From Antedon mediterranea (taxonomy: Eukaryota; Echinodermata; Crinoidea; Comatulida; Antedonidae), in contig NC_092680.1 of NCBI RefSeq assembly GCF_964355755.1, forward strand, positions 12,317,001 through 12,377,000: 60,000 nucleotides of DNA, given 5' to 3'. Of this stretch, positions 1 to 12,789 are shown piece after piece; position 1 is the first letter of the stretch, and each line of letters begins with the position of its first letter. The translations under genes and the position numbers were made by a program. The notes beneath the pieces are model-generated. The model was given only the letters and a program-made list of their open reading frames with translations. It was not told the origin of the DNA and ran no database searches.

Positions 1-735
1 CGGACCGACAGACAAACAGACCGACAGACAGACGGACCGACCGACATAGTGAACTATACTGACCGAAATTACTGAGCATGTTTAAAAATGTTGAAATGTT
101 TAAAAACATTTATATTTTTTTAATTTACACGTGCGTAGCCTGTCACTTTTGACGTGCTCGTATAACGTAATTTCGAGTTGAAAAGTAAGTCAAGAAAACA
201 GAAATCGGGCAAAAAGAGTGCGCAATAACATTTAACGCGCAGTGCGCGCACAAAAATCTGCGCACTCATGGCAATTTTGTAAACGCTTAAAATTTCTTGA
301 AACGTACTCTTATTTCATCGAAAATAAATTTTGAAAATTTTAAGCGCGCGTACGCATGCGTTACATGCACTACGCACGTAATTGTATTGCCATATGATGA
401 TTTATGCCCTGAAATTTATGAGTACCAAATTTTATTTAATTGTGATTCATGGTTGTTAAGATATGATTACAAACGTGATTTCGTTAAATCGTGCGTAGAC
501 CGCGTAATTTTTTATTGCGCACCGTGAAAACATAACCACATCGATTCCTGGCCATAAGGAATATTCTGTGAAAAATTGACTTAGCTAGATTAAACTGATA
601 TCAAGATAAGGTCATAAAGCGATAAAACGCATAGTGATACCGGACCGACAGACAGACAGACCGACAGACAGACCGACAGACAGACCGACCGACCGACATA
701 GTGAACTATAGAGTCGCTTCCACGCGACTAAAAAT
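1..735. repeat. Interspersed repeat bracketed by GACCGACA microsatellites
   Basis: Two microsatellite blocks of GACCGACA/GACAGACA type lie at about 1-47 and 641-699. Both run directly into the same 15-mer ACATAGTGAACTATA (44-58 and 696-710). After the second block a perfect 6-bp hairpin, AGTCGC (712-717) and GCGACT (724-729), is followed by an A-run. The 580 bases between the blocks are AT-rich with clusters of CG-containing words (for example around 340-380). The short open frame at 297-527 has no recognisable domain. The same ending at both blocks suggests one repeat family inserted twice, or one element with terminal direct repeats. I do not recognise the family. Confidence 0.6.
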
Positions 736-747
736 GATTATGCTGAT

Positions 748-1656
748 TTGTGGAAAAGGTTTATAAGTCTAAATCATGTACTCCTGTTCTTACTTCTTCT
801 TTCTTGGAAATTTAAGAAATACTTACAGAATCTTTGGATAATGTTAATGGTGAATATGATAATTATAAGTAACCACTGGGCAGCTCATTTTGAGGAGCTG
901 TTTAATTGTGTTCATAATGATAGTAATAAGGATTATGTTCACAGTATACTTGTTAATTGTAATGATGATTGTGGTTGTGAGGTAAATGTCCAACAGGTAG
1001 CGGGCATTATTAAAGATTTATCTAGTGATAAATTGTTCCGATTTTAAAATCTAAATCAGGTGATATTACGAGTAAAAGCAATTAGGCCTATAGCTTTAGC
1101 TAGTGTGGTATCTAAGGTACTAGAATTTGTATTAATTAAATTGTCCGGAGATAGCCTTAAGTCATCTGACCATCAGTTTGCGTTTAAATCGGGTCACTCC
1201 ACAGATACATGTATATTAATCTTAAAACAAGTTGTTGCATTTTATAGTCGGCAAAATAGCCCTGTATATGCTTGCTTTCTTGATGCCTCTAAGGCATATG
1301 ACAGATTAAATAACTGGACTCTTTTTTAAAAATTGTTAAACAGAAAGATGCCAACCGCAATTGTAAAATTGTTATCGTGTTGGTACTCACAGCAACAGTT
1401 TTGTATTAAATGGGGAAGATCTATCTCCCGATGGTTCTATGTAAGAAACGGAGTGCGACAGGGTGGAATCATATATCCGTTACTGTATAATGTTTACATT
1501 TCCCAAGAACCAGTGGGAATATTAAAAGAAAACCGATCACGCTTACTAACATCTTTTAAACGGAGTTTTGGACGACGATATCAAATGCCTGTTGCCACTG
1601 AATTGGACTGTGACTTTCATATCTTGTTTTTACGTGATATTAGGATTTATTGCTAA
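748..1656 (+). pseudogene. Broken non-LTR retrotransposon (LINE) reverse transcriptase
   Basis: One reading frame carries most of the remains, with in-frame stops at 1045-1047 and 1327-1329. The first part (to 1047) resembles the linker before a LINE reverse transcriptase, with WAAHFEELF near its middle. The second part (1060-1329) carries RPIALASVVSKVLE, the fingers motif FAFKSGHSTDT and the palm motif ACFLDASKAYDRL, which holds the first catalytic aspartate. The third part has VRQGG and PLLYNVYI. About 60 residues seem deleted between parts one and two. The second catalytic motif (usually xADD) is absent because homology fades after about 1505. The family is probably jockey-like or RTE-like; I cannot place it more finely. 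It is a dead fossil. Confidence 0.85.
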
Positions 1657-4088
1657 AAATCATATACAGTATAACCAAAGTTAAATATAAACTATGAAAT
1701 ATGAGCCTATGAAACATTTTAATTAACGCTTGAACTTTTTTTAAATTAATGTGATTGTAAATAGGGGCCTACCTGATTTGTATTAAAATGTTTCTATAAT
1801 TATCAATTATTCCTTATATTCATCTGAATATAAAACAAAAGTCTACTTCCGAATTGGCAGGGTCGGAGTCACTATAATGTAATTAGCTACCCCATTTGGA
1901 CGGAAAATAATAATAATAATAACGTTCAAATTACTAATATAATGTTCAGATACTTTAGTCTAATACCACCTCAGCCCGACCATGGGGTTGGTTAGAGCAT
2001 TTTTTAGGAATATGGACATAGCTTAGATTGCTAGCAATTCCACTATTAACTCTTGATAATATCACAGATAAGTTTAAAGTTTTAAAAAACCGCTGATTAT
2101 AGTTTCAAGCAACAAATAGATAGGACTGGACATGCCCTCTAGAGTAAAACTAGGTAAAACTATAGGAATCCATCCCAAAAACGTATTGGATTTGTTTCCG
2201 TTTAAAAAACTTTTCATTTACAATAATTTTTAGTTCATACATTAAATGCCAAGGAAAACTAAATTTAGCAATATTATTTGTTTAGGGGTGCAAATAAAAG
2301 TGAAAACTATAGACAAGATGTAAAGTTGTCTAATGTACCGTTTCTTCGATAATCTTAATTTTACCTATACCTATACTTTTATTCAGACATTCCGGATTTT
2401 TAATCCTCTCAAAAATAATGTTAGCTAAAAGTAAGAGTGCATTGCCTGGTCTATATTCCTGAAAAAAGTTTTGTCGTCTCTCGATTTTATGATGCTGTGT
2501 CCGATTCTATAAATACGTTTTATATTAACACTGGCAGCATTTATCTATATTAACGAGCACATGCCTTTTTACTTTCCGTACTTTTGAACCTTCTGAACAT
2601 AGTCTGGTTATACTGAGATTGTTTATCTAATTGAATTCGTATCATATATTACGTAATATTAGGATATATTGCTAAAAATCAAGAAGTAAATAATTGTTCG
2701 GGTTGAGTGCTATAGGATAGAATTACAGTTATGAAAAATGTAACGAACAATACACTTTAGAAGTTGTTTGAATCCCATCTAGTCTACACGCTTTAAACTA
2801 TTTTAATTTGATCGTAAATACCTATATTCGTGTCATTGATATTACACGATTGCGACATGAATTTTCATCAAAGTATCATACATTAAAAGTGATGCTGGTG
2901 ATTGTAAATGAAAGCTCTTTTAAATGGCAACCATATACCATACGTTTCTTATAGACCTAATCCGTTAGAAAATTAAAATACTTTTAAAACTTTTAATTTG
3001 CATCTCCTATTTAGGCATCAAAACTTATTGTGTGTTGTCCCTTAGATGGAAACCAGGCAATCTAGCACCAAAATAATTTCGTAATTATATACTGTAGGCC
3101 TAGTGTATATATTAATAAAAATCACTCGAATAATTACAATACAAGTTATTGCCTATTCCCTATCGAAGTTCAAAGTTCTTCTGTATGACTAAGATACAGT
3201 CACTAAAGGCAATATTGTATGTATGTTACCTATTAAATACAAGCCCGTACTTCATCATTCAACATAATTAATAATTTCGCCATGCAAACTTTGAAGTGTT
3301 TTTTTGTATACTTTACTAAGTACTTTCCATGTATTTTAAATAGTCAATTAAGCTAAGAATATAGAGCACCGTGTTTTTATAGGTTCAGCTTTTAAATGTG
3401 TCTCGTTGTGTGCTTTGCATCTGTTTAAAAAAAAATCGTCACATTTGTCTTAGCTTTCGGAGTCAAAAATCTCGAATGACTTTTATGTCGGTCGAACAAA
3501 TTTATTATGATGAACTCGTATGTTGATTCTCTCTCTCGGACAACATCTTTATAAAACTGGCTAATCGTATCTCAGCGGTATCAGGTCGGCTGTCTTCGTT
3601 TTGCTTCTAGATATCGCATTAAGCTATTAGTAGGCCTACCTGACATAACCGAGCTATCAAAAAGCGAACTTCAATCACAGAGGTAACTTATTTGTCCCAA
3701 ATTTAGTTGAGAATGTTTTAAGGCCTAAACGAATTATTATTACAAAATTTAGTGGGCCTATATTATAAAGTGATTGGTTTAATGAAATTAATAACAAAGA
3801 CTCGAATTAAAAAGTACAGTATAATTAATCATGCACGTGTAAAACAAATTATTATATTAGCCTATATTTTAATGCCAACACTTTTCCAATACGTGCTTAA
3901 ATTGGCTTTGCTTGTTGCTTCATAGAAAATCATAACCAATTAATTGTCTAACCAAAAATGTCATTTATCTCATACACTGTAATATTTGTAGTGAGTGGTA
4001 GAAACCAAAACCCTCTCCGTATGAGAATGACACAGAGATCAGCTATAAAAAACATTAAAGTTTTTCTGTAACCGAAATGTTAATTCAA
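1657..4088. repeat. Non-coding sequence with degraded inverted pieces of the 1756-bp repeat
   Basis: No open frame here is convincing. Several pieces match the reverse complement of the downstream tandem unit. Positions 1850-1900 match the reverse of 5285-5337, both holding CAGGGTCGGAG and ATTAGCTACC. Positions 1965-2020 match the reverse of 5705-5765, with TTAGAGCATTTTT and AGGAAT. Positions 2829-2866 match the reverse of 5925-5965, with TCGTGTCATTGATA and GACATG. All are diverged and separated by unmatched sequence, so they look much older than the tandem copies. A short direct repeat (ATTAGGATTTATTGCTAAAA, against a one-base variant) recurs at about 1638 and 2658. The rest is AT-rich with nothing recognisable. 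Confidence 0.55.
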
Positions 4089-7000
4089 CCTACTTGCAGA
4101 AATCGCACAGGACTTTTAATGTAGTCCTGTTGCTTTCAAAAGTCATGTCGCAATCGTTTAATATCTTATATCAATGACACGAACATATTAGGTTGTCAAA
4201 TGGAGCGACAAAACTCGCAAAGACAAAAAAACACTTGGAATTACTACTTAAAGCCACAAAACTGTTTGATCTTAACATTAACATACTCCCAGATCAGTAA
4301 AATTATTCCATCGACTACCTAAGTTTAAGGTTCAATATTAACCACCATTTGAGTTGCTTTTTTTTAGATGCAATCCTAATTGTTTATATCTACCAAGCTA
4401 TCTTCATTGTTTTCAGCTTGTGCCTTGATCCTTTGTTTTTATTTCTTTATTCCAGTCCACTCAGGCAGTGCTTGTTTGCTTCATATTCTCAATTTTGTTC
4501 TTTCACTTATAAAGGGCTAGTGGATTTATATTTAAATGTTTTTTTAATTTTCTGTTTTTTAACTCACATAATGTCTAAAAGATCGCAATAATAATGAAGC
4601 TTTTGAAATGGATGTAAAATATTCATATTCTCAATTTTGTAAAAGCACTTCCACTGATATAGTATATTATCCTATTAATTAAATATGACAAGTTGTACAG
4701 GTAGTTTCAGTTTTTATTTTCTATTGTTTTTGTATATTTTTTTTTTTAAGTAATTGTGTTGCTTAAATGATGGAGGTATAAACATATTTTGATATGCTTA
4801 AATGTTGTATGTGTGCCACTGTTAAATATGTGTTGCTCCAAATAAATATTATTATATTATTATTACAAGGTACAGTATTCATTTCTGAAAATTATATACA
4901 TAAAAGATGATTTGATCATACAGGAAATTGTTTGAAGATAGAATTTAAAGTTTAGATTTAACTTGTTTTAAAGATTTAATGTGGCTATACTTTGATATAT
5001 TATAAACGAATTTAACAAAACTCTTTGAAATTTATAATTCTATTGAGCCTATATGCGTGGTACGGTCACTGTTACTCTTTATTCATTGATTTAAAATTCA
5101 GGTTAGACTTTTAATTAGAAAGAAATAAACACACCAGGGTTAAAAGGGTTAAATGATCCATAATTAAGCGATATATCTACACTGTGAGACACAAAATGCT
5201 TTCATAAAATTACACATTTATACCTTTGCTTAATAATAATATTTTATAATAATTCATTTTAACGGCACTACGCCTACATGATGATCATGGGTAGCTAATG
5301 GCATGGGGCTCCGACCCTGTATGCCACTTTTGGAAGTGTTTATATTGATGTTGCAAACAATTTCATTATCAAAATTTATATGTAGAAGACAAAACTGATT
5401 AATTAGTGTGCATGATGCATATAAGAAGTAATTACTGAAAACTATCATTGTAGTACATTTTTTATAGTATTAGTAGTACTTTATAGTATAAAGGGTGTAT
5501 AAAGTTGTGCCTTTTTCAAGCATGATTTGAGTGATAGTTGTTTTTGGGGTTGGCAATTATTGCGACAAAATTGTAATGTCCTTGACGTTATTAATGCCTA
5601 ATTTCCGTGACAGAGATAAACCCTTATATCAATAACATATCATTGGGGTTTTTTTTTATCTAATGTGATATAAAGGGATAATCGCAGAAACAGCACAGAA
5701 CTCCGAATTCCTAAAAATGCTCTAAACATTAGTCCCAATCATAGTCGAGCTGACGTGGGTTTGGACTTCCAAATATACACAACCTTGAATTACCACTAAA
5801 TTTCAAAAACGTTGCGCCGGTTCTGAATATTATATCTAATCTGAATGATATAGGCCTAAATGAATAATACTGATACTTGCAGAAACCGCAAAGAACGTTC
5901 AATGTATTGCATTCAAAAGACATGTCACATTCGTGTAATATCTTATATCAATGACACGAACATATTAGGTTGTCAAAAGACAAAAAAAACTTGGAATTAC
6001 TACTTAAAGCCACAAAACTGTTTGATCTTAACATTAACATACTCCCAGATCAGTAAAATTATTCCATCGACTACCTAAGTTTAAGGTTCAATATTAACCA
6101 CCACTTGAGTTGCTTTTTTTTAGATGCAATCCTAATTGTTTATATCTACCAAGCTATCTTCATTGTTTTCAGCTTGTGCCTTGATCCTTTGTTTTTATTT
6201 CTTTATTCCAGTCCACTCAGGCAGTGCTTGTTTGCTTCATATTCTCAATTTTGTTCTTTCACTTATAAAGGGCTAGTGGATTTATATTTAAATGTTTTTT
6301 TAATTTTCTGTTTTTTAACTCACATAATGTCTAAAAGATCGCAATAATAATGAAGCTTTTGAAATGGATGTAAAATATTCATATTCTCAATTTTGTAAAA
6401 GCACTTCCACTGATATAGTATATTATCCTATTAATTAAATATGACAAGTTGTACAGGTAGTTTCAGTTTTTATTTTCTATTGTTTTTGTATATTTTTTTT
6501 TAAAGTAATTGTGTTGCTTAAATGATGGAGGTATAAACATATTTTGATATGCTTAAATGTTGTATGTGTGCCACTGTTAAATAATGTGTTGCTCCAAATA
6601 AATATTATTATATTATTATTACAAGGTACAGTATTCATTTCTGAAAATTATATACATAAAAGATGATTTGATCATACAGGAAATTGTTTGAAGATAGAAT
6701 TTAAAGTTTAGATTTAACTTGTTTTAAAGATTTAATGTGGCTATACTTTGATATATTATAAACGAATTTAACAAAACTCTTTGAAATTTATAATTCTATT
6801 GAGCCTATATGCGTGGTACGGTCACTGTTACTCTTTATTCATTGATTTAAAATTCAGGTTAGACTTTTAATTAGAAAGAAATAAACACACCAGGGTTAAA
6901 AGGGTTAAATGATCCATAATTAAGCGATATATCTACACTGTGAGACACAAAATGCTTTCATAAAATTACACATTTATACCTTTGCTTAATAATAATATTT

Positions 7001-8175
7001 TATAATAATTCATTTTAACGGCACTACGCCTACATGATGATCATGGGTAGCTAATGGCATGGGGCTCCGACCCTGTATGCCACTTTTGGAAGTGTTTATA
7101 TTGATGTTGCAAACAATTTCATTATCAAAATTTATATGTAGAAGACAAAACTGATTAATTAGTGTGCATGATGCATATAAGAAGTAATTACTGAAAACTA
7201 TCATTGTAGTACATTTTTTATAGTATTAGTAGTACTTTATAGTATAAAGGGTGTATAAAGTTGTGCCTTTTTCAAGCATGATTTGAGTGATAGTTGTTTT
7301 TGGGGTTGGCAATTATTGCGACAAAATTGTAATGTCCTTGACGTTATTAATGCCTAATTTCCGTGACAGAGATAAACCCTTATATCAATAACATATCATT
7401 GGGGTTTTTTTTTATCTAATGTGATATAAAGGGATAATCGCAGAAACAGCACAGAACTCCGAATTCCTAAAAATGCTCTAAACATTAGTCCCAATCATAG
7501 TCGAGCTGACGTGGGTTTGGACTTCCAAATATACACAACCTTGAATTACCACTAAATTTCAAAAACGTTGCGCCGGTTCTGAATATTATATCTAATCTGA
7601 ATGATATAGGCCTAAATGAATAATACTGATACTTGCAGAAACCGCAAAGAACGTTCAATGTATTGCATTCAAAAGACATGTCACATTCGTGTAATATCTT
7701 ATATCAATGACACGAACATATTAGGTTGTCAAAAGACAAAAAAAACTTGGAATTACTACTTAAAGCCACAAAACTGTTTGATCTTAACATTAACATACTC
7801 CCAGATCAGTAAAATTATTCCATCGACTACCTAAGTTTAAGGTTCAATATTAACCACCATTTGAGTTGCTTTTTTTTAGATGCAATCCTAATTGTTTATA
7901 TCTACCAAGCTATCTTCATTGTTTTCAGCTTGTGCCTTGATCCTTTGTTTTTATTTCTTTATTCCAGTCCACTCAGGCAGTGCTTGTTTGCTTCATATTC
8001 TCAATTTTGTTCTTTCACTTATAAAGGGCTAGTGGATTTATATTTAAATGTTTTTTTAATTTTCTGTTTTTTAACTCACATAATGTCTAAAAGATCGCAA
8101 TAATAATGAAGCTTTTGAAATGGATGTAAAATATTCATATTCTCAATTTTGTAAAAGCACTTCCACTGATATAGG
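4089..8175 (+). repeat. Tandem array with 1756-bp period, about 2.3 copies
   Basis: Identical blocks recur at exactly 1756-bp spacing: 4349/6105/7861, 5254/7010 and 5729/7485. Near-identity begins about 4225 and continues to about 8173, where the third copy is cut. The differences I see are single bases and homopolymer lengths, such as the T-run near 4738 against 6489. Before 4225 the sequence (4089-4224) is still recognisable as the unit but clearly diverged. After 8175 deleted remnants of the unit continue to about 8280 (GATTTAATGTGGCT, then CATTTTAACGGCACT). The unit is AT-rich and its small open frames are repeated by duplication, not by selection. I see no transposase, terminal repeats or RNA gene. 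It is a recent local duplication of an older dispersed repeat, or an assembly duplication. Confidence 0.9.
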
Positions 8176-9641
8176 GCTAGTGTTGCCCATATATTATCCT
8201 AATTAAATACGATTTAATGTGGCTTTACTTTTATATATTATAATAATATTTTATAATTATTCATTTTAACGGCACTTTGATAAAACAATGTTATATATCA
8301 TACTATTGCACCTTTATTCATGGGGTGACCTACTATAACCTTACACTATTATGGAAGAAAAGAAAAAAAAACAAATAAGAATTGTGAAAGTTAACCCAAT
8401 GTATCACAGGTGTGACTTGGGTACATAATTGAAAAATTCATTATATAATAATATCATGTGCATGCAAAAACAAAATTGTATTATTAAATGTGCATATCAT
8501 TTATTTGTCCAATATAATTTTATATATTAGTTTAATTTATTTTTCTAACGCCTAGTTTGACAGGCCAACTTTGAAATTGAAATAATCTTTTCGTTCGACA
8601 CAATATTTCAGAGATACGTGAACATTTGATGATGGTCTATCCGATATGACTTTGTTTTTTTGTACATAAAAAGTGGACAATTTTGGTTTAGATCAATGAA
8701 TGCTTAAAATTGTTTTTTTTTTTGTGCTATATTTTTCAAGTTGATATCTGGAATACTATCAACGCTTTTATCTTATAATACGCGATATATTCATATTTTT
8801 TTACAAGAAAATAAAGTATTGATCACTAGCTTGTTTTTATGTATTTAATAACTATTCTAAGTTCATTTTAAATAGGCGTATGTTTATATTTTAATGATTC
8901 ATGGTAAACAATTATAAACAGCTTCAATATTACACAGTAGGTTATTCAAAAGAGACGCACAATTTATACGGACGTGTTTTTAACGACAAAATTGACCAAT
9001 CAAAATGGAAATAGTCAAAATACAATAATTTTATGTTCATTGGCTACCCCACCAACAACCTAAACTTCAAATAATAAAACATCTCTGTAATACTGTATTT
9101 AAAAAAAAGCATATTTGCAACCGAAATTTCTTATTTTATAAATATAATATAAATTTACAATTATACAAAACAATATACAACTGCTTATAAAAAAGGAATT
9201 TAATTAAAGAATTTTAATTTAGTTAAAATATCAGGATTTCTTACTTCAATTTGATGTTTCCTTTAGAGGCGCTAAACTTTTGAATATATGATTTATTTAT
9301 TTTTTGGTCATATGTTTTTTATATCATGTTATTATGTTATGTGCAAATAAAGTATTTACATAGTTGATATATATATATATATATATTATGCAGTGTAGCA
9401 TAGGTGAAATTACGGGAGGCCAATATGAATTAGTTTGAAATGGTAAAAATTATTTTACTACAGTATAAGTAGATTAAAATATATAAGTTAATCTATGAAA
9501 ATGATTATATATTACTGGCAGATTTTATCGATCTCTATCGTGCAAATAATACTCGTTATCGATATGAAATACGATTTGCACTTGAGTTTTTCTTCCTGCT
9601 GATCTGTAGCTTTAGTATAAACAATGTGAACAATGCCCAAA
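8176..9641. other. AT-rich intergenic sequence
   Basis: Apart from remnants of the tandem unit to about 8280 and a (TA)n run at 9365-9386, this is AT-rich sequence without a convincing open frame, RNA fold or element end. CCAAT-type words occur near 8997 and, inverted, near 9037. I would not call them a promoter. Confidence 0.5.
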
Positions 9642-9666
9642 CAGGGAGTTGACTAATAACTCCCTG
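9642..9666. other. Perfect 9-bp hairpin upstream of the five-exon gene
   Basis: CAGGGAGTT (9642-9650) and AACTCCCTG (9658-9666) are perfect reverse complements around a 7-base loop, GACTAAT. It sits 89 bp before the predicted start codon at 9755, so it lies in the promoter or 5' UTR. It could be a protein-binding palindrome or an RNA stem; nothing else in the sequence decides. Confidence 0.55.
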
Positions 9667-9754
9667 GCCCAAATAAAAGATCGTAACAGTGTGAAAGTGC
9701 GTCACTCATCGCCCAACATTGTTTGTGATCACTTCGTTATCGCATTTGATAAAA

Positions 9755-12507
9755 ATGGACTGGAGGTTTTGTGTAGAGGAAGACAACATTGCTTATCTAA
9801 TAATTAATAACACTAGGGCAATAAAGCATTCTGATGGTGAACAGTTAGGCAAGGTTATAAAATTTACCAAAACAACTAAAGGCAAAAACTGGCTTAAGGT
9901 AAGATTGTTGTGTTCTTCTAAATAATATAATTTTCTTTTAATGTTTTTAGGGAACCATTCTTCACCAGTCTTATTACTTTATAAAGATGTTTTATTTTCC
10001 ATTTTGCAGTTTTAAAAAGTGTTTCAAGCCACGCAATTATTAGTTTTATTAGTATTTTCCCAGGGGCACAATCTTCAGCTGTTTAATAGGCCTATTATAT
10101 TTGGATTTTATAGGCTTTCTGATTATAATATATATTATGATTTATTCGATTATTTATTTCATCTAATTAATTGAAATGTTGTTTCAGGCCTAAAACTAAA
10201 TTGTAATATATCTTTACTATAGGACCATTGATACTAATTTTGTTGACCATTTTTTTAACATTAAAGTTTTATATATGATTTAAAAAATGCATTTTCATCA
10301 AGAGCACCAACACTGAATATTAGGGTGTAGTGTGTACACTTAACAACTATATAAATTTCTATGTTTAGTTATTTATTTAATTAAAAACAAATTTGCAATA
10401 CTATAGATTGTTACAGAAGAAAGCGACTGTAGTAGTACGCTTGCTGCAACCAAAGTATTGTGGAGCAAATTCAAACCGGACGAAAATTGCCCATTTTGCA
10501 AATGCAAGACAATTGACAACCTTACCAAAACATTGCAAACATTACGAAAGCGAAAAGCTCAAGATGCTGAAAACGTAACTACAAAGAGAACAAGAATTAA
10601 CATAAAGACAATCGACGAAACAATCAAAGAAAAGATCATTGGTTAGTATATGAAACATTTGTTATTGAAGTTAAATACTGTACCATGCCCCATGGACAAG
10701 CATAATTATTATCTGCTTTTGTTTTACTGTAGTTTACAATTAAACAAACGTTACTGTTTTATATTTTTTCCAATGTTTTGTTGAATATGTCACATAATAG
10801 TTATTCACTTTGATCTTGGATAACAAAAACTGTAATTTTAAACATAACTCACAATAACTATAGGCCTAACCATGATTAGATTTAATGTATCTACAATTCG
10901 TTACGTTAAATTAGTATAATCTGGCTAGATAAGTAATTATACGTACTAGGCCTATTAAAATATAAAGCGGATGAACACATTTTTCGAAGATGAACGAACT
11001 AAAGATATTTTGAACACAGGTTTTAACTTCTTATAGTTACTCTATTTTCTATTTGTTTTATTGTTATTTAAGTTTCAAACAGTTATTATAAAACGCATAA
11101 ATATTTTTTTTAAAAGACAACGATAGAGTCATGCAAGTACAGTATTGGTACTGCGAAGAACAAGGTATACCCAGTTTGTTATTGTATTTACAAATATAGT
11201 TCAGTCATTTTTATTCAATTATAAATATAGGTCAATCATTGATTGGCAGTCTACTAAAAAATTTACCAATTTGCAATACTAACTGCTTTTTGGTATGAGG
11301 TGGATGGTGGGGTAATGGGGTTATTTCTTCTTGTGTCTAATAAAAGAAAAAAAAAAGAAATGTACCATTGATATTATTATTATTATATTCAAATATACAG
11401 GAAAGTTAATGTAAGTATGTAGGCCTACAGTTTAATGATGATTCATATTTTTTTTAGACACCATTCGCACGTTATTAGTAAGCCCTCAACACGAACGCAT
11501 GATGAATGGAATTGGTGGCGTCATTAAGGCTAAGTCACTAGAACTGCTAATTAAGCAACTAGTGACAAGGCATAGCAGAGAAGGTCACTTAGTTGTAAAT
11601 TGCCTAGGATGGAATGGTAAATAATACATTTATACCATAACTCATAATAATCATTCATTGATGTTAACCAAAAACATACCGCGTGACAATTGGGCATGTC
11701 GCTAAAATCCAATCAAATGGGAAAAATTCTTGTTCTTTGAGTCATTACTATTGTCGTTTGTACAAACGACATTAATGAACTAACAAAATAATTTAATATT
11801 CAATTGAAATCTATTTTATTGTTATTATAATTACAGTGTTCAAGGAAATAATTTTGCAACGGCGCAATTGTATAACCTTGCTCGAGAATGATGGGGAATC
11901 TGAATTAAGATCCAGATTAGTTCGTTTCAAAGAAGAAATTGAAAACAGCATTCAGCTTGAAAATGGAGCCCAATCGGATGGTAAGTTTAAGTTAAATTAA
12001 CTTTATTGTTTATCTATTGTCATGGATGCTAATACGAAGAACAATATACAAGCGATATTGTATACATTCAAGTCGCAATACAATGCTGATGATTTGATGT
12101 TTGTAGTGCAATATACTGCTACTTTTTGTTCAGGAATTTTAAAACGGCATATTAAGCTGTATTCTCATAACTTGGACGGCATATTATGCTACAGTATCTG
12201 TATTGTAAACTTGTATAAACACAGCCCATGCATTTAATTTTTAATCAATATTCAAAATACCCATAATCAATTTCTGACCCAATTTGAAACATATAGTAAT
12301 ACAAATTTAAAAAAAAACAAGATTCTCTATTTTAAAATTTTGTTTACACAGAGCTTCTAAAAAAATGATACAACTATTTAGAGGTCTATTAAATAATAGG
12401 GCCTTGGTTTATTCATCATTTCAGATGAGGACGACAGTACAGATGAGGAGGTTGAAGATAATGCGGAGATGGCAAATGAGGAGGACGACTACACATTTCC
12501 GGGGTGA
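9755..12507 (+). CDS. Five-exon gene, 254-residue unrecognised probably nuclear protein
   Basis: Exons are 9755-9898, 10407-10641, 11458-11616, 11837-11980 and 12425-12507 (stop TGA). All introns are GT-AG (donors GTAAGA, GTTAGT, GTAAAT, GTAAGT; acceptors CTATAG, TTTTTAG, TTACAG, TTTCAG), with phases 0, 1, 1, 1. The coding sum is 765 bases with no internal stop. The start ATG has AAA before it and G after it. Residues 75-81 read NCPFCKC, a cysteine cluster too short to call a zinc finger. Residues 95-111 have a bipartite nuclear-signal pattern (RKRK, nine residues, KRTR). Residues 112-215 look helical and charged. The C-terminus from 227 is an acidic tail. A nuclear protein is inferred. I recognise no family or catalytic motif. 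The first acceptor has a weak pyrimidine tract; it was chosen because nearby TTACAG shifts into a frame that stops. Confidence 0.72.
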
Positions 12508-12574
12508 AAATAGCATTCATGATACTGGACACATGCCTTGCAGTCACATTTTATATAACTTTTCAAATTAATTT

Positions 12575-12580
12575 ATTAAA
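12575..12580 (+). terminator. Candidate polyadenylation signal ATTAAA
   Basis: ATTAAA, the commonest variant of AATAAA, lies 68 bases after the stop codon of the five-exon gene, and a T/G-rich stretch follows (TTTATTCTGTGCC). This would give a short 3' UTR ending just before the SINE-like insertion. Confidence 0.4.
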
Positions 12581-12594
12581 TTTATTCTGTGCCT

Positions 12595-12789
12595 TGTGAT
12601 GTTTATATATATACTGTATATACAATTGAGAGACTAGTACTGTTCCGCCGTACTACGACAGTGGTCTAATGGTCATCTGCATATCAAGCAGAATGTTCCG
12701 GGTTCGGATCTTGGATTGGGCATTCTCACTGATTTCCTCATCTTTATCGTTTAAAATTAAATAATTAAATTTCACTGGGCGGTTTAGAA
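12595..12789 (+). mobile_element. tRNA-derived SINE-like insertion with 13-bp direct repeats
   Basis: The insertion is flanked by the perfect direct repeat TTATTCTGTGCCT (12582-12594 and 12790-12802), as expected of target-site duplication. Inside is a tRNA-like head. It has a pol III A box TGGTCTAATGG (12662-12672), a perfect 5-bp anticodon-type stem TCTGC/GCAGA around a 7-base loop (12676-12692), and a B-box-like GGTTCGGATCT (12701-12711). No acceptor stem pairs and the T-loop has lost the conserved A, so it is not a working tRNA. The 3' part is AT-rich. It is probably an old SINE beside the 3' end of the five-exon gene. Confidence 0.6.

Noticed and set aside
712-733. Hairpin plus CTAA as a Helitron 3' end
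   Set aside because: The hairpin includes the CT of CTAA instead of lying upstream of it, and no matching TC start or Rep/helicase is visible.
4349-8103. Identical 80-residue frames at 4349, 6105 and 7861 and similar repeated frames between
   Set aside because: They are identical because the DNA is duplicated at 1756 bp. They are phenylalanine/leucine-rich from T-rich sequence, with no domain.
10393-10578. Alternative frame across exon 2
   Set aside because: It stops at 10578 and is reached only by using the TTACAG acceptor, which breaks continuity with the later exons.
12022-12237. 71-residue frame between exons 4 and 5 of the five-exon gene
   Set aside because: It lies wholly in the intron bounded by GTAAGT and TTTCAG and is unrelated to the joined reading frame.
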